Translations under genes and position numbers: made by a program
From: Oscillospiraceae bacterium
Lineage (GTDB): Bacteria; Bacillota; Clostridia; Oscillospirales; Ruminococcaceae
Direction of reading: 5' to 3'
DNA: 33,715 nucleotides
Assembly (NCBI GenBank): GCA_900768245.1
Contig: CAAGCE010000211.1
Location: 1 to 33,715, forward strand
Shown: positions 23,055 through 32,035 of the stretch, in pieces
Layout of the letters: every line of letters starts with the position of its first letter
Position numbering within the stretch: the first letter of the stretch is position 1
Notes under the pieces: generated by a model
Told to the model about the DNA's origin: nothing
Databases searched by the model: none
The model's input: only the letters and a program-made list of their open reading frames with translations

Positions 23055-26000
23055 TTATAAAATTTTTATTTCCCTGTCAAGACCAAAGGAATATAGATAA
23101 GCCTCTTTGACTTTTCTTCCGAATATTTTTTCGAGAGCGATGCTGTAAAGATAAAGCTGACGGTAGTAGCGGTCAATAAGAGTCTGTTCGTTATTGACAC
23201 GGTCCGTTTTGTAGTCGATAAGAACGATACCGTCCTCTTCGGCAAAGAAGCAGTCGGCGATACCCTGCAGCATACCGTTGGTATTATTATACTCCATACC
23301 AAGTTCATCGTCAAGAGAAAGTGCAGATATTTCGATAAGAAATTTTTGCTCACGGCGTATTTCGGCAGACTTTTTCATACGGCTGTAAAGCGGTGAACGG
23401 AAAAATGCGGCAAGCTTTCCGTATTGGAGAGCGTCCCTTTCCTCTGCACTGAGAATACCCTTTTCCACAAGTATATCCGCCTGACCTTTAAGGTCACTTT
23501 CTGCCTTTTCATAATCAGAATATTGCATAAAGGTGTGCATTGCAGTACCTATCTCCGCAGGAGTGAGCTTTGAATAGTCGGCAGAAAAATCAGGTCGGCG
23601 CAGGAATATCTCATCATTTTCACTTTTGGCTATTTCTGTAATAGTAAGCTTTGCGGCAGTATCGGCAAGCTTTGTGTCATATTTAAAATCAAAAATATCA
23701 AGAAGTTCTTTTACCTTTTGGCTGTCGGGAGCGGCTTTTACGGCTGCCGTATCAAGAATTTTTTCAGCCTCGGAATCGCTGAATTTTGTCACTCTTATTT
23801 TAGCATTGCTGCTGCGTATCGGAATGCTGAGATCGGACTGTATATTCTGACCGTCGGGGTGGGTGAGCAGCACAGCAAGAAGCCAGTCCTGCATTGATAC
23901 TGCCCGGGAGGAAACATTGTCATTGATACCTCCCGCAGATGCAATGTCCGTGCATATTGAAGCGATCCTCTTCTGCGTTTTGCTGTCATAAGGAACGGTT
24001 ATGAAAAGCTGTTCTTTTGCACGGGTAAGGGCAACATAAAGCAGACGCATTTCCTCACTTACAGTATCTCTGCGGTTTATGGAGCTGAGCACAGACTGAG
24101 GATAGGAATTGTAAAGCCGGAGCGTCTTTCTGTCCTGAATTTTGAAACCAATACCGTGATCGAGATTTATCTGCATTCGGTCATAAGTGTCACGGAGATT
24201 GAAATTTTTCGATGTTCCGCAAAGGAAAACAAACGGATACTCCAGACCTTTTGATTTATGGATAGTCTTTATTGAAACAACATTGTCGGCAGGAGAAATA
24301 ACAGACGCACGGACAAAATCCCCGCCGTTTTCCGAAATATCACGAAGGTAGCGTATGAATCCCGAAAGACCGCCTGCGGAATTCTGTTCGTAGCTTTTTG
24401 CGTATTCAAGAAGCAGACGCAGATTGGCTTTTTTCTGTTCACCATCGGCATAGACCTGCACTGAAGCAAGAAAATCCGTGCTGTCGTAAATAGTTCTTAT
24501 AAGGCGTTCAAGGCTTTGCGAGGCGGCACATATACGCAGCTTTTTATATATTTTCATAAAGACTTCAAGCTTTTTTGCGGCGGAATATGCAGCTTTGTTT
24601 TCATCATCAAGTACAGCAAGTATACATTTATAAATATGCTCATCGGAAACAAGGCGCAGCTCAGCTGTTTCTTCCGCAGTAAGCATAAACATAGGCGACA
24701 TAAGCACCGACACAAGCGGTATATCCTGCATCGGATTGTCTATAACCGTCAGCAGATTTACCAGCACCGATATTTCACGGGAGTGAAGATACCCCGTCGT
24801 TTCTTCGCAGTATGCTCTTATTCCCGCTGCCGCAAGAGCGTCGGCATAAAGCTGTCCTCTGCCTCTGTCACGCAGAAGTATGCAGAAGTCACGGTTTTCA
24901 CACGGACGCAGCTCACTGTGATCGTAAACCATAGCTTTTCCAAGCATTGATTTGATCTTGACTGCCGCAGCGTGAGCCTCGGCATTTATCTCGGCGGCAG
25001 TTTCATCATCTGAATTATCGGGCTGTTCATCGCTGCTTTCCGATACCTCGGGCGGTTCGGGCGACTCGTCTATCTCATCAATAAAAATAAATTCCGCAGC
25101 CCTGTCCGCAGGAGGATATTCCGCACCGAGTTCAAGCTTTTCCGAATCGGTATAGTCTATCTCACCTGTTTTTTCTGACATAATGCAGCTGAAAACATCA
25201 TTGACAAAATTAACAACATCATTGCTGCTTCGGAAATTTCTGTTGAGAAGTACGGCAGCGTTATCACCGCTGTAATCGGAAGTATATTCATCGGCGGAGT
25301 TAAGGACATTGATAAAAATTTTCGGATTGGCAAGTCTGAAACGGTAGATGGACTGTTTTACGTCACCAACGACAAAAATATTGTCGCCGTTTTTATCGGC
25401 TGTGCCGTTATGGGAAAGCATACGGAAAATGATGTTCTGAGTGTTGTTTGCGTCCTGAAATTCATCTATCATTATGACCTTGTAATATTCGGAAAGCTCT
25501 TTTGCAAGGGGAGTGCGCCTGATCTCACCGTTTTCATCTTTATAGCACAAAAGCTTTACCGCAAGCTGTTCCGCATCGGAAAATCCAAGACCGTTTTTTT
25601 CGGATTTGATAGTTGATATTTCAGCCATAAGAGCCTTTACAAGCTGTGAAAGTCCCTTTAATATCCTGCAGTTCACCGCATAATCGTCATTGATATTTTC
25701 TTCTGTAAAAAGCTTTTCCGAAATTATTTTATTGAATTTTTCTTTGTAGTCTGCACGAATGTCCTTTGCCCTGTCAACAAGTGAGCGTTCATAAGAGCCG
25801 TCCTCTGTTTTGGGGTATCGGCAGGTTTCCCATTTTCCGATGTCAATGTTTATTCTGTCATTCCAGCAAAGGGAAGAATTGCTTAAAGTATCCCTTGCCT
25901 GAATGAACATTTCACGTTCGTTGTTCAATATCTCCTCAGCTTTGCCGCCGCCTGCTTCGGAAACAAGTTCAAGAGCATAGTCGGCACTTAAAGCGTATGA

Positions 26001-26672
26001 TTCCAATTCATCGCAAAGCAGCTTGACATACTCTGCCGCAAGCACATCTGTATGGGGGTCAAAGGGCTTTGAATATTCATTTGCAGCAGCTTCGAGCCAG
26101 TCCTCGGGGAAAGGTATGGAATTGATAAAGCGGTGTATTCCGAGAACGGTTTCTTCAAGCTGAATATCACCTCTTGCACCCTGACAGGTGAAGTCGCTGA
26201 GCTCATTCATAAGCTCGGGAGCATCAGCGTAAAACTTCTCAAAAACATTGGAAAGTGCCTTTGAAACAATAAGCTTTTCTTCTGTGTCATCGAGTATTCT
26301 GAAGCCGGAAGATATATCAAGGGACTGCACATTTTCCCTTATCAGATCAAAGCAGAAAGAATGTATTGTTGATATTTTTGCTGAGGGGATAAGTGCTTGC
26401 TGGCGGCAGAGCCACATATTGTCAGGTTCAAGCTCTATCTGTTTTGAAAGTGCTTCGGAAAGACGCTGTTTCATCTGTGCGGCAGCGTCATTTGTAAAGG
26501 TAACAACAACAAGACGGTCGGCTGATACCTTGTTTTCCGTGTCCGATAAAATACGCAGCAGACGTTCAACAAGAACAGCGGTTTTGCCGCTTCCCGCAGC
26601 AGCCGAAACTATAACTGCTGTGTTTCTTGCGTTTATAGCATCAAGCTGTTTGTCAGTCCATTTTACAGCCAT
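23055..26672 (-). CDS. addA: AddA helicase-nuclease subunit
   Basis: A 1205-residue UvrD-type helicase and RecB-type nuclease that works with AddB to resect double-strand breaks toward Chi for RecA. Walker A is AAAGSGKT (24-31), Walker B DEFQD (403-407), followed by VGDVKQSIYRFRLANP. Motifs for ATP coupling continue in IKTIHKSKGLEYPFVFLCG and RLLYVALTRAKEQL. The nuclease domain ends the protein with GIAD (D1140) and LIDYKTD (D1153, K1155). A TTG two codons earlier is in frame but lies between ribosome site and ATG; the ATG at 26672 has AAGGAGG seven bases upstream, formed by the last addB codons, so the two genes are coupled. Confidence 0.97.
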   Translation of the reverse strand: MAVKWTDKQLDAINARNTAVIVSAAAGSGKTAVLVERLLRILSDTENKVSADRLVVVTFTNDAAAQMKQRLSEALSKQIELEPDNMWLCRQQALIPSAKISTIHSFCFDLIRENVQSLDISSGFRILDDTEEKLIVSKALSNVFEKFYADAPELMNELSDFTCQGARGDIQLEETVLGIHRFINSIPFPEDWLEAAANEYSKPFDPHTDVLAAEYVKLLCDELESYALSADYALELVSEAGGGKAEEILNNEREMFIQARDTLSNSSLCWNDRINIDIGKWETCRYPKTEDGSYERSLVDRAKDIRADYKEKFNKIISEKLFTEENINDDYAVNCRILKGLSQLVKALMAEISTIKSEKNGLGFSDAEQLAVKLLCYKDENGEIRRTPLAKELSEYYKVIMIDEFQDANNTQNIIFRMLSHNGTADKNGDNIFVVGDVKQSIYRFRLANPKIFINVLNSADEYTSDYSGDNAAVLLNRNFRSSNDVVNFVNDVFSCIMSEKTGEIDYTDSEKLELGAEYPPADRAAEFIFIDEIDESPEPPEVSESSDEQPDNSDDETAAEINAEAHAAAVKIKSMLGKAMVYDHSELRPCENRDFCILLRDRGRGQLYADALAAAGIRAYCEETTGYLHSREISVLVNLLTVIDNPMQDIPLVSVLMSPMFMLTAEETAELRLVSDEHIYKCILAVLDDENKAAYSAAKKLEVFMKIYKKLRICAASQSLERLIRTIYDSTDFLASVQVYADGEQKKANLRLLLEYAKSYEQNSAGGLSGFIRYLRDISENGGDFVRASVISPADNVVSIKTIHKSKGLEYPFVFLCGTSKNFNLRDTYDRMQINLDHGIGFKIQDRKTLRLYNSYPQSVLSSINRRDTVSEEMRLLYVALTRAKEQLFITVPYDSKTQKRIASICTDIASAGGINDNVSSRAVSMQDWLLAVLLTHPDGQNIQSDLSIPIRSSNAKIRVTKFSDSEAEKILDTAAVKAAPDSQKVKELLDIFDFKYDTKLADTAAKLTITEIAKSENDEIFLRRPDFSADYSKLTPAEIGTAMHTFMQYSDYEKAESDLKGQADILVEKGILSAEERDALQYGKLAAFFRSPLYSRMKKSAEIRREQKFLIEISALSLDDELGMEYNNTNGMLQGIADCFFAEEDGIVLIDYKTDRVNNEQTLIDRYYRQLYLYSIALEKIFGRKVKEAYLYSFGLDREIKIL

Positions 26673-26674
26673 AG

Positions 26675-29600
26675 TCAAACCTCCTTGTTATTGTTGTCCG
26701 CATCAAGTATTTTCTGCATTTTTCCCTTTGCGTCCGGGTCATAGCTGCGTATGGTGATGTTCGGGAAATTACCGCATACGGAGCTGTAATCGCAGTATGA
26801 GCAGGGTGAAGCTTTTCCGTGAATGAGCGGGTCGGCTTCGATTTTTCCGTCCTTTATCGCAGCAGCGGTTTCTTTGATAAGCTTTGCGGAATATCGGCGG
26901 AGATTTTCAAGCTGTTCATCTGTTATGACCTTTGAGTTTGCATAAAAGCTTTCGTCTTTTTTCAGCTTTACGGGTATGAAAATTCCCAGCGGTTCACTTT
27001 CCATTGCCTTTACGATATTAAGATCGGAGAGAACAAGACCGTCCATTTTGTAGCCTTTTTCCTGCGCTGCTTCAAGCTGTTCCTCATCAAAGATCCTCGG
27101 CAGCGACGGTGAAGCGTCCTTGGCAGGCATATAAAGCACTCCCGCAGGCAAAGCAGCGTGATAAAGTCCCTGATTTGCAGCAACATCAGGGTCGGTGAGT
27201 GCAAACATATAAAGCAGCATCTGCATATTTATGCCATAATAAAGGTCTTCAAGGGAGAATACTTTTGTACCTGATTTATAGTCAACGACACGTATATATG
27301 TGATCCCGTTTTCGTCATAGGTGTCAACACGGTCAACAGCTCCGATAAAATATATCTCCGTGCCGTCGGCAGCTCTGAGTTTCATAGGTGCTTCGTCACC
27401 GTTTCGTGAGAGTGTATATTCAAACCTGTCGGGAGTAAATTTTGACTGAGCAAATTCACGCCGCAGCTGTGATATAATATCGGTGAGAGTGTCGGCAAGA
27501 CGGTCGTATGCAGCGTTGTAGCGTTTGGTTTTGCCATAGCTGCTGCCGACAGCATCGCTTTCATAATATTCAGATAATTTGCCCCTTACTATGTTTGCAA
27601 CAGCCTCATCTGACAGAGCAACAAAGTCCTCCTTGCTGTATGCTTTCATTATTTCGCAAAGGCAGTAGTGGATTACAGTACCGTGGGACGGAGCATTAAG
27701 CTCAACACGCCGACGCGGGTATATTTTCAGTCCCTTTTTGCAGAAATATATAAACGGACATTTACGGTAATCTTCAAGACGTGAGGCGGACAAGACAATG
27801 TTTTTTCCGAAAAGCTTATCGGCAGTATGCTTTGCAGGGTCAAGACGGTGTCTGCTGTTTATTACAGGATCGTCAAGATATTCAAAGCGAGCCTTGTTTT
27901 CGGGGCTTGCCTCTTCAAGTGCTTTTCTCAGACTTGCCGAATCGGAATCGCTGCGCTTGAAATTCTGTACATACTGATAATATCCGCTTTTTTCATTTGT
28001 GCAGAAATACAGCAGACCAAGCTTTTGGGCATTAAGCCTTATGTCATTTTCAAACATAGAAACAGCCTGCTTTACAGCAAGTGACGGATAAAGTCCGCCG
28101 CCTGAAATGCTTGCGGCAGGGTAGGTGATATAAAGCCGCTCGGAAGCACCTGAAAGAGAAGCATATGCAATATAGCGTTCCTCTGCAAGCTTTTCGGCGG
28201 AGCTGCCTGAAATTTCGATCCCACCGTCCTTTAATGCGGAAATGTCCTTGTCGGAAAGCAGTGCCGACGGTTTTGCGGCAAAGGGAAGAATGCCCTCGTT
28301 TGCACCGATAACAAATACAGCCTTAGGGTTGGCAAGACGTGCCGTATTTGACGCTGAAAACTGTACCGCATCAAGCGTCTGAGGAGGTGCTGAAATGCTC
28401 AGACCCGATACCGTCACATCAAAAAGACCGTTAAATTCGGTAAGCGAAAGCTCAGTATTGCCAAGCGTGCGGTAAAGGGTCTGGAGCAGCGTACAAAGCA
28501 TATCCCAAAGCTGCTTTGATTCACGGACAGCGGTCAGGATATTTACATCATCGCTTTCCGTTTCACCGATAAATTCGGTAAGCTGTTCGGAAATTTTTAC
28601 TTCATCAAGAAATTCTGATATGCTCCTGCAAATTGTTGCAGCCGTGGCATCAATGCATTTTCTGCGGAGATTTTCTATTGGTGCGGCAACTGTCAGACGT
28701 GCATTTTCTGCAATTTCATCATTTGTAAGTTCGGCATTGTCGGCGGATTTTTTATCCCATATTTTAAATGGCTCACGCCACATTTTGCCCTCGACATTCC
28801 ATTTGTAGCAGTATTCTTCAAGAATATCTGTCTGTTCGGTATCAAGACCTGTGAAGCCTGTTTTTATATAACGCAGAAAATCCTCTGTGGAAGGATTTTT
28901 TACCGATGCAAGCTTCAATGCAGTCTGAATAAAAATGATAAGAGCCTTGTGTGCCGCAGGAGTTTTGTCATCGCTGTAAAAAGGAATACCGCAGCGGTCA
29001 AAAGCCGCACCGAGTATCGACGAGTAATTTTCTTTCTGACGTGACATTACAACAATGTCCGAATACCTGTATCCCTGACGCACAAGACGGCATATTTCCG
29101 CACAAACAAAGTCAGCTTCGCTGTAAGGTTCGGCAGCCTCATAAACAGTAACAGCCTCGCATTTGCCGTCAAATTTATTATGAACGGGACGGAGAATATT
29201 TTTGCTTAAAAATTCAAGCTCAGGATATTTGAATCTGCGGTTCTCGGTAAGTACAATGCGTTCAAAAGGTGTGCTGCTGCCCTTTGCATATTGTATAAGC
29301 TTTGCAGCGGTAGTGTTTACGGTTTCAAATACAGAGAATTTTTTTGGCTTTGTATCTTCCGTGGTAAGACAAACCGTAAGCGAATCACTGTCACGTATCA
29401 TTACCGACAGCATTTCATATTCATCGGGAGTAAAGCTTTTAAATTCATCAATAAAAAAATCAATGCCTTTAAAATAATTTGCGGAAGAAGCTTTTTTTGC
29501 AGCTTCATTAATATCCGTGTGACCGTCCTTGTAGCCATATTCGGCAAGAAGACGTGAGTATTCCGAATAAATAAGTGAAATATCCTCAGCCTTGCGGCGG

Positions 29601-30046
29601 ATATTTTCGCCTAAGAAAGACGTTCTGTCGGCGAGCCGTTCGGGAGAGATATTGTTGGCGGAAAAGGTCTTTACAAATTCCAGCGCATCATTTATGAAAC
29701 GCTGGGAGCGAGCCTGACGCGAATAAAAGTCCAAGGCTTTCTGAGCGTTCAAAGCGGATAAAGCACGGAACATCACAATGCTGCGGACAGTATCATCAGC
29801 ATATTTTCCTTTAAGTCCGCCGTGCTTTATAAAAATATATTTTGCCAGACGTGAAAAGCTTACGACTTCGGTGCGGTTGAATTTTTCCATACCGATAGTA
29901 TTGTAAAGCAAGCGGTTGTATTCAAAATTAAACTGGTCGGGAACGATAATGAAAACCTTTTTGTTTTCGCATACAGCCTTGTCAATGCGAGCCATCATTT
30001 CAAACGATTTGCCTGTGCCTGCCGCACCTGTGATAAGGTTGAGCAT
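26675..30046 (-). CDS. addB: AddB subunit of helicase-nuclease
   Basis: A 1123-residue AddB, the structural partner of AddA that recognises Chi and cuts one strand. The N-terminus has an intact Walker A GAAGTGKS (7-14). The RecB-type nuclease is visible as AVDRVDTYDENG and VVDYKSG (D922, K924). Cysteines for the 4Fe-4S staple are C1082-x2-C1085-x5-C1091 plus an earlier cysteine in the RKCPFIYFC segment, as described in Bacillus AddB. The length matches the family. The start follows a GGGTGGT ribosome site. The next upstream feature is the foldback element behind folC, so no separate promoter is evident. Confidence 0.96.
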   Translation of the reverse strand: MLNLITGAAGTGKSFEMMARIDKAVCENKKVFIIVPDQFNFEYNRLLYNTIGMEKFNRTEVVSFSRLAKYIFIKHGGLKGKYADDTVRSIVMFRALSALNAQKALDFYSRQARSQRFINDALEFVKTFSANNISPERLADRTSFLGENIRRKAEDISLIYSEYSRLLAEYGYKDGHTDINEAAKKASSANYFKGIDFFIDEFKSFTPDEYEMLSVMIRDSDSLTVCLTTEDTKPKKFSVFETVNTTAAKLIQYAKGSSTPFERIVLTENRRFKYPELEFLSKNILRPVHNKFDGKCEAVTVYEAAEPYSEADFVCAEICRLVRQGYRYSDIVVMSRQKENYSSILGAAFDRCGIPFYSDDKTPAAHKALIIFIQTALKLASVKNPSTEDFLRYIKTGFTGLDTEQTDILEEYCYKWNVEGKMWREPFKIWDKKSADNAELTNDEIAENARLTVAAPIENLRRKCIDATAATICRSISEFLDEVKISEQLTEFIGETESDDVNILTAVRESKQLWDMLCTLLQTLYRTLGNTELSLTEFNGLFDVTVSGLSISAPPQTLDAVQFSASNTARLANPKAVFVIGANEGILPFAAKPSALLSDKDISALKDGGIEISGSSAEKLAEERYIAYASLSGASERLYITYPAASISGGGLYPSLAVKQAVSMFENDIRLNAQKLGLLYFCTNEKSGYYQYVQNFKRSDSDSASLRKALEEASPENKARFEYLDDPVINSRHRLDPAKHTADKLFGKNIVLSASRLEDYRKCPFIYFCKKGLKIYPRRRVELNAPSHGTVIHYCLCEIMKAYSKEDFVALSDEAVANIVRGKLSEYYESDAVGSSYGKTKRYNAAYDRLADTLTDIISQLRREFAQSKFTPDRFEYTLSRNGDEAPMKLRAADGTEIYFIGAVDRVDTYDENGITYIRVVDYKSGTKVFSLEDLYYGINMQMLLYMFALTDPDVAANQGLYHAALPAGVLYMPAKDASPSLPRIFDEEQLEAAQEKGYKMDGLVLSDLNIVKAMESEPLGIFIPVKLKKDESFYANSKVITDEQLENLRRYSAKLIKETAAAIKDGKIEADPLIHGKASPCSYCDYSSVCGNFPNITIRSYDPDAKGKMQKILDADNNNKEV

Positions 30047-30070
30047 ATGTTGACCACCCTTTCTGTCAAA

Positions 30071-30237
30071 TCAGAACCTGTCTTCATAAGAAATGTGTGC
30101 GGATTTTCGAGCATAATTTTGTTGCAGACAAGGCAAAAATCCGCAGGCGGGCTGTCGCCCGGCAAGGATTTTTAACGCAGTATGCGGCAAAATTTGCCGA
30201 AAAGTCGTGCGCATATGCTTGTGAAGACAGGTTCTCA
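30071..30237. mobile_element. MITE-like foldback element, copy 1, on the folC stop codon
   Basis: Inverted ends GAACCTGTCTTCATAAG (from 30074) and CTTGTGAAGACAGGTTC (to 30234) match at 16 of 17 positions. TCA flanks both ends (30071-30073 and 30235-30237), fitting a three-base target duplication; the right-hand TCA is the folC stop codon. The arms mirror each other over most of the 161 bases around a GC-rich centre with GGGC-TGTC-GCCC. It has no gene. A near-identical inverted copy starts at 33601. Confidence 0.85.
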
Positions 30238-31485
30238 AAGCATATTCTGAAATGCCGAAGCAAGATAAAGCGAGCCTGCGATAACCGCCATTCCGTCATC
30301 GCCTGCAAGAGCAGCAGCTTTTTTTACTGCGCTGTCTATGTCTGAAATTTCAGCGGAAGCAAACATCGCCGCAATATTTTCTGCCGATACTGTTTTGGGA
30401 GCAAATCCGTCAACGCATATGCATTTGTCAATGTATGGGGAAATGAAGCTGAGAGCGGTTTTCCAGTCCTTGTCCTCCATCATTCCGCAGACCATTATTT
30501 TAGGCGATTTGGGGACGGTTTTCACAAATTCGGATAACGTCCTCATTCCGTCGGGGTTATGCGCACCGTCAATAACAATAAAAGGCTTGTCGGCTTTAAG
30601 TACCTGACAGCGTGACGGCACAACAGAGCTTTTTATTCCGTCAAAAACAGCCTGATAGGTAATGTTCGGAAATCCGTTTTCACGAAGTATATCGGCAGCT
30701 TCAACAGCAGTTAAAGCGTTGTCTGTCTGGTGCTTTCCAATCATTGAGGTTTCGTATGTTCTGCCTTTGTAGGTAAATTTATTGCCTGTGTGGTCGCAGC
30801 GTTCGATAACAAGCTTCGATGTATCGGGCATAGTAAAGCTGCTGTGCATTTGTGCGGCAGTTTCTTTTATGACCTGCTTTGTGACTTCTTCCTGAGTGCA
30901 GGAGAGAACAACAGGACGTCCCTCTTTTATTATTCCTGCTTTCTGCCGTGCGATCTTTTCAACGGTGTCACCGAGAATTTTTGTGTGGTCGAGAGATACA
31001 GATGTGATGACCGAAACAACGGTCGTTTTTATGATATTTGTGCAGTCAAGAAGTCCGCCAAGACCTGCTTCAAGAACAACAATATCGCAATTTTTCTTAG
31101 CGTAGTAAATGAATGCAGCGGCTGTTGAAATTTCAAACTGTGAGCAGTCTTCATCAAGTCCGTCAAGTATAGGCTTGATGTACGAAACAATACCGCAAAG
31201 CTCCTCGTCTGTAATATTTTTTCCGTCAATGCGGATACGGTCGTTGTAGACTTTTATATAAGGCGACGTAAATTCACCCGTAACATATCCCGCATTTGTA
31301 AGCGAGTTTGCAAGCATATGGACAGTTGAACCCTTGCCGTTCGTGCCAGCAACGTGGACGAATTTCAGCTTGTCCTGAGGGTTGCCGAGAGCGTCCATTA
31401 TCCTGCTGAATCGGTCGAGGTTTTTCACAGGCTTTCCAAGCTTTGAAAAGCTGTTTATATAGTTCATTGCATCATTTATATTCAT
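30235..31485 (-). CDS. folC: Folylpolyglutamate synthase
   Basis: A 416-residue Mur-ligase-family enzyme that adds glutamates to folates (and, in dual enzymes, makes dihydrofolate). The ATP loop GTNGKGS is at residues 47-53, TGEFTSPYI follows near 68, LEAGLGGLLDCTN near 142 binds metal and substrate, and the C-terminal domain contains VIDGAHNPDGM. A longer frame opens 25 codons upstream, overlapping the glycosylase gene, but the family N-terminus begins at MNINDAMNYI (31485), which I chose; the ribosome site is weak (AAGAAG). The stop codon TGA coincides with the edge of the foldback element. Confidence 0.94.
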   Translation of the reverse strand: MNINDAMNYINSFSKLGKPVKNLDRFSRIMDALGNPQDKLKFVHVAGTNGKGSTVHMLANSLTNAGYVTGEFTSPYIKVYNDRIRIDGKNITDEELCGIVSYIKPILDGLDEDCSQFEISTAAAFIYYAKKNCDIVVLEAGLGGLLDCTNIIKTTVVSVITSVSLDHTKILGDTVEKIARQKAGIIKEGRPVVLSCTQEEVTKQVIKETAAQMHSSFTMPDTSKLVIERCDHTGNKFTYKGRTYETSMIGKHQTDNALTAVEAADILRENGFPNITYQAVFDGIKSSVVPSRCQVLKADKPFIVIDGAHNPDGMRTLSEFVKTVPKSPKIMVCGMMEDKDWKTALSFISPYIDKCICVDGFAPKTVSAENIAAMFASAEISDIDSAVKKAAALAGDDGMAVIAGSLYLASAFQNML

Positions 31486-31498
31486 TGCGTGACTTCTT

Positions 31499-32020
31499 TC
31501 ACTTTGTATTTTTATTATCCTTGAACCGCCATAAAATATCTCTGTATTCGGGCGTAGCATAGTTTATTCCGACTCTTGGGAGAGTTACCGTTTCCGGAGT
31601 GTAGCCGTCGTCCTCTATCCAAATGCTTTCATTGCCGTATAAAGGCTGATAATTCAGACTTCCGTCAATTTGAAGATACTTTGTAAGCTTTGCAGGACCG
31701 TCATAAATTTCACAGGCACGGAAAAGCACACCCTGCGGAAAATCAATTTCACCGGTTATAACATTCATAAGCCAATGCATACCATAGCAAAGATAAACAT
31801 AAATTATGCCTGCATCACCGTAAAGTATCTCGGTGCGTTTTGTGCGTCCTTTTGAAGCGTGACAGGCGGTATCCTCTTCACCTCGGTAGGCTTCCGTTTC
31901 GGTTATACGCAGGCGCAGTATCTCTCCGCTTTCTGTTTTCCTTGCAATTATTTTGCCGACAAGCTCAGGCGCAGCATCAAGACAGTCACGGTGGAAAAAA
32001 TCATATCCGAGAACGTTCAT
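31499..32020 (-). CDS. 3-methyladenine DNA glycosylase (MPG/AAG family)
   Basis: A 173-residue base-excision repair glycosylase that removes alkylated purines. The ITETEAYRGEEDTACHA segment holds the catalytic E43, equivalent to Glu125 of human AAG, and YVYLCYGMHWLMNVIT is the conserved helix-strand that lines the DNA groove. RACEIYDGPAKLTKYL and LPRVGINYA near the end are also family landmarks. It is a little short for the family (often 180-200). It lies 15 bases after the Nif3 stop and 13 before folC. Confidence 0.95.
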   Translation of the reverse strand: MNVLGYDFFHRDCLDAAPELVGKIIARKTESGEILRLRITETEAYRGEEDTACHASKGRTKRTEILYGDAGIIYVYLCYGMHWLMNVITGEIDFPQGVLFRACEIYDGPAKLTKYLQIDGSLNYQPLYGNESIWIEDDGYTPETVTLPRVGINYATPEYRDILWRFKDNKNTK

Positions 32021-32035
32021 ATCATACCTCTTTTA

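Noticed and set aside
31486..31560. 25-codon N-terminal extension of folC
   Set aside because: It overlaps the end of the glycosylase gene and lies before the conserved family N-terminus; the ATG at 31485 is the better start.
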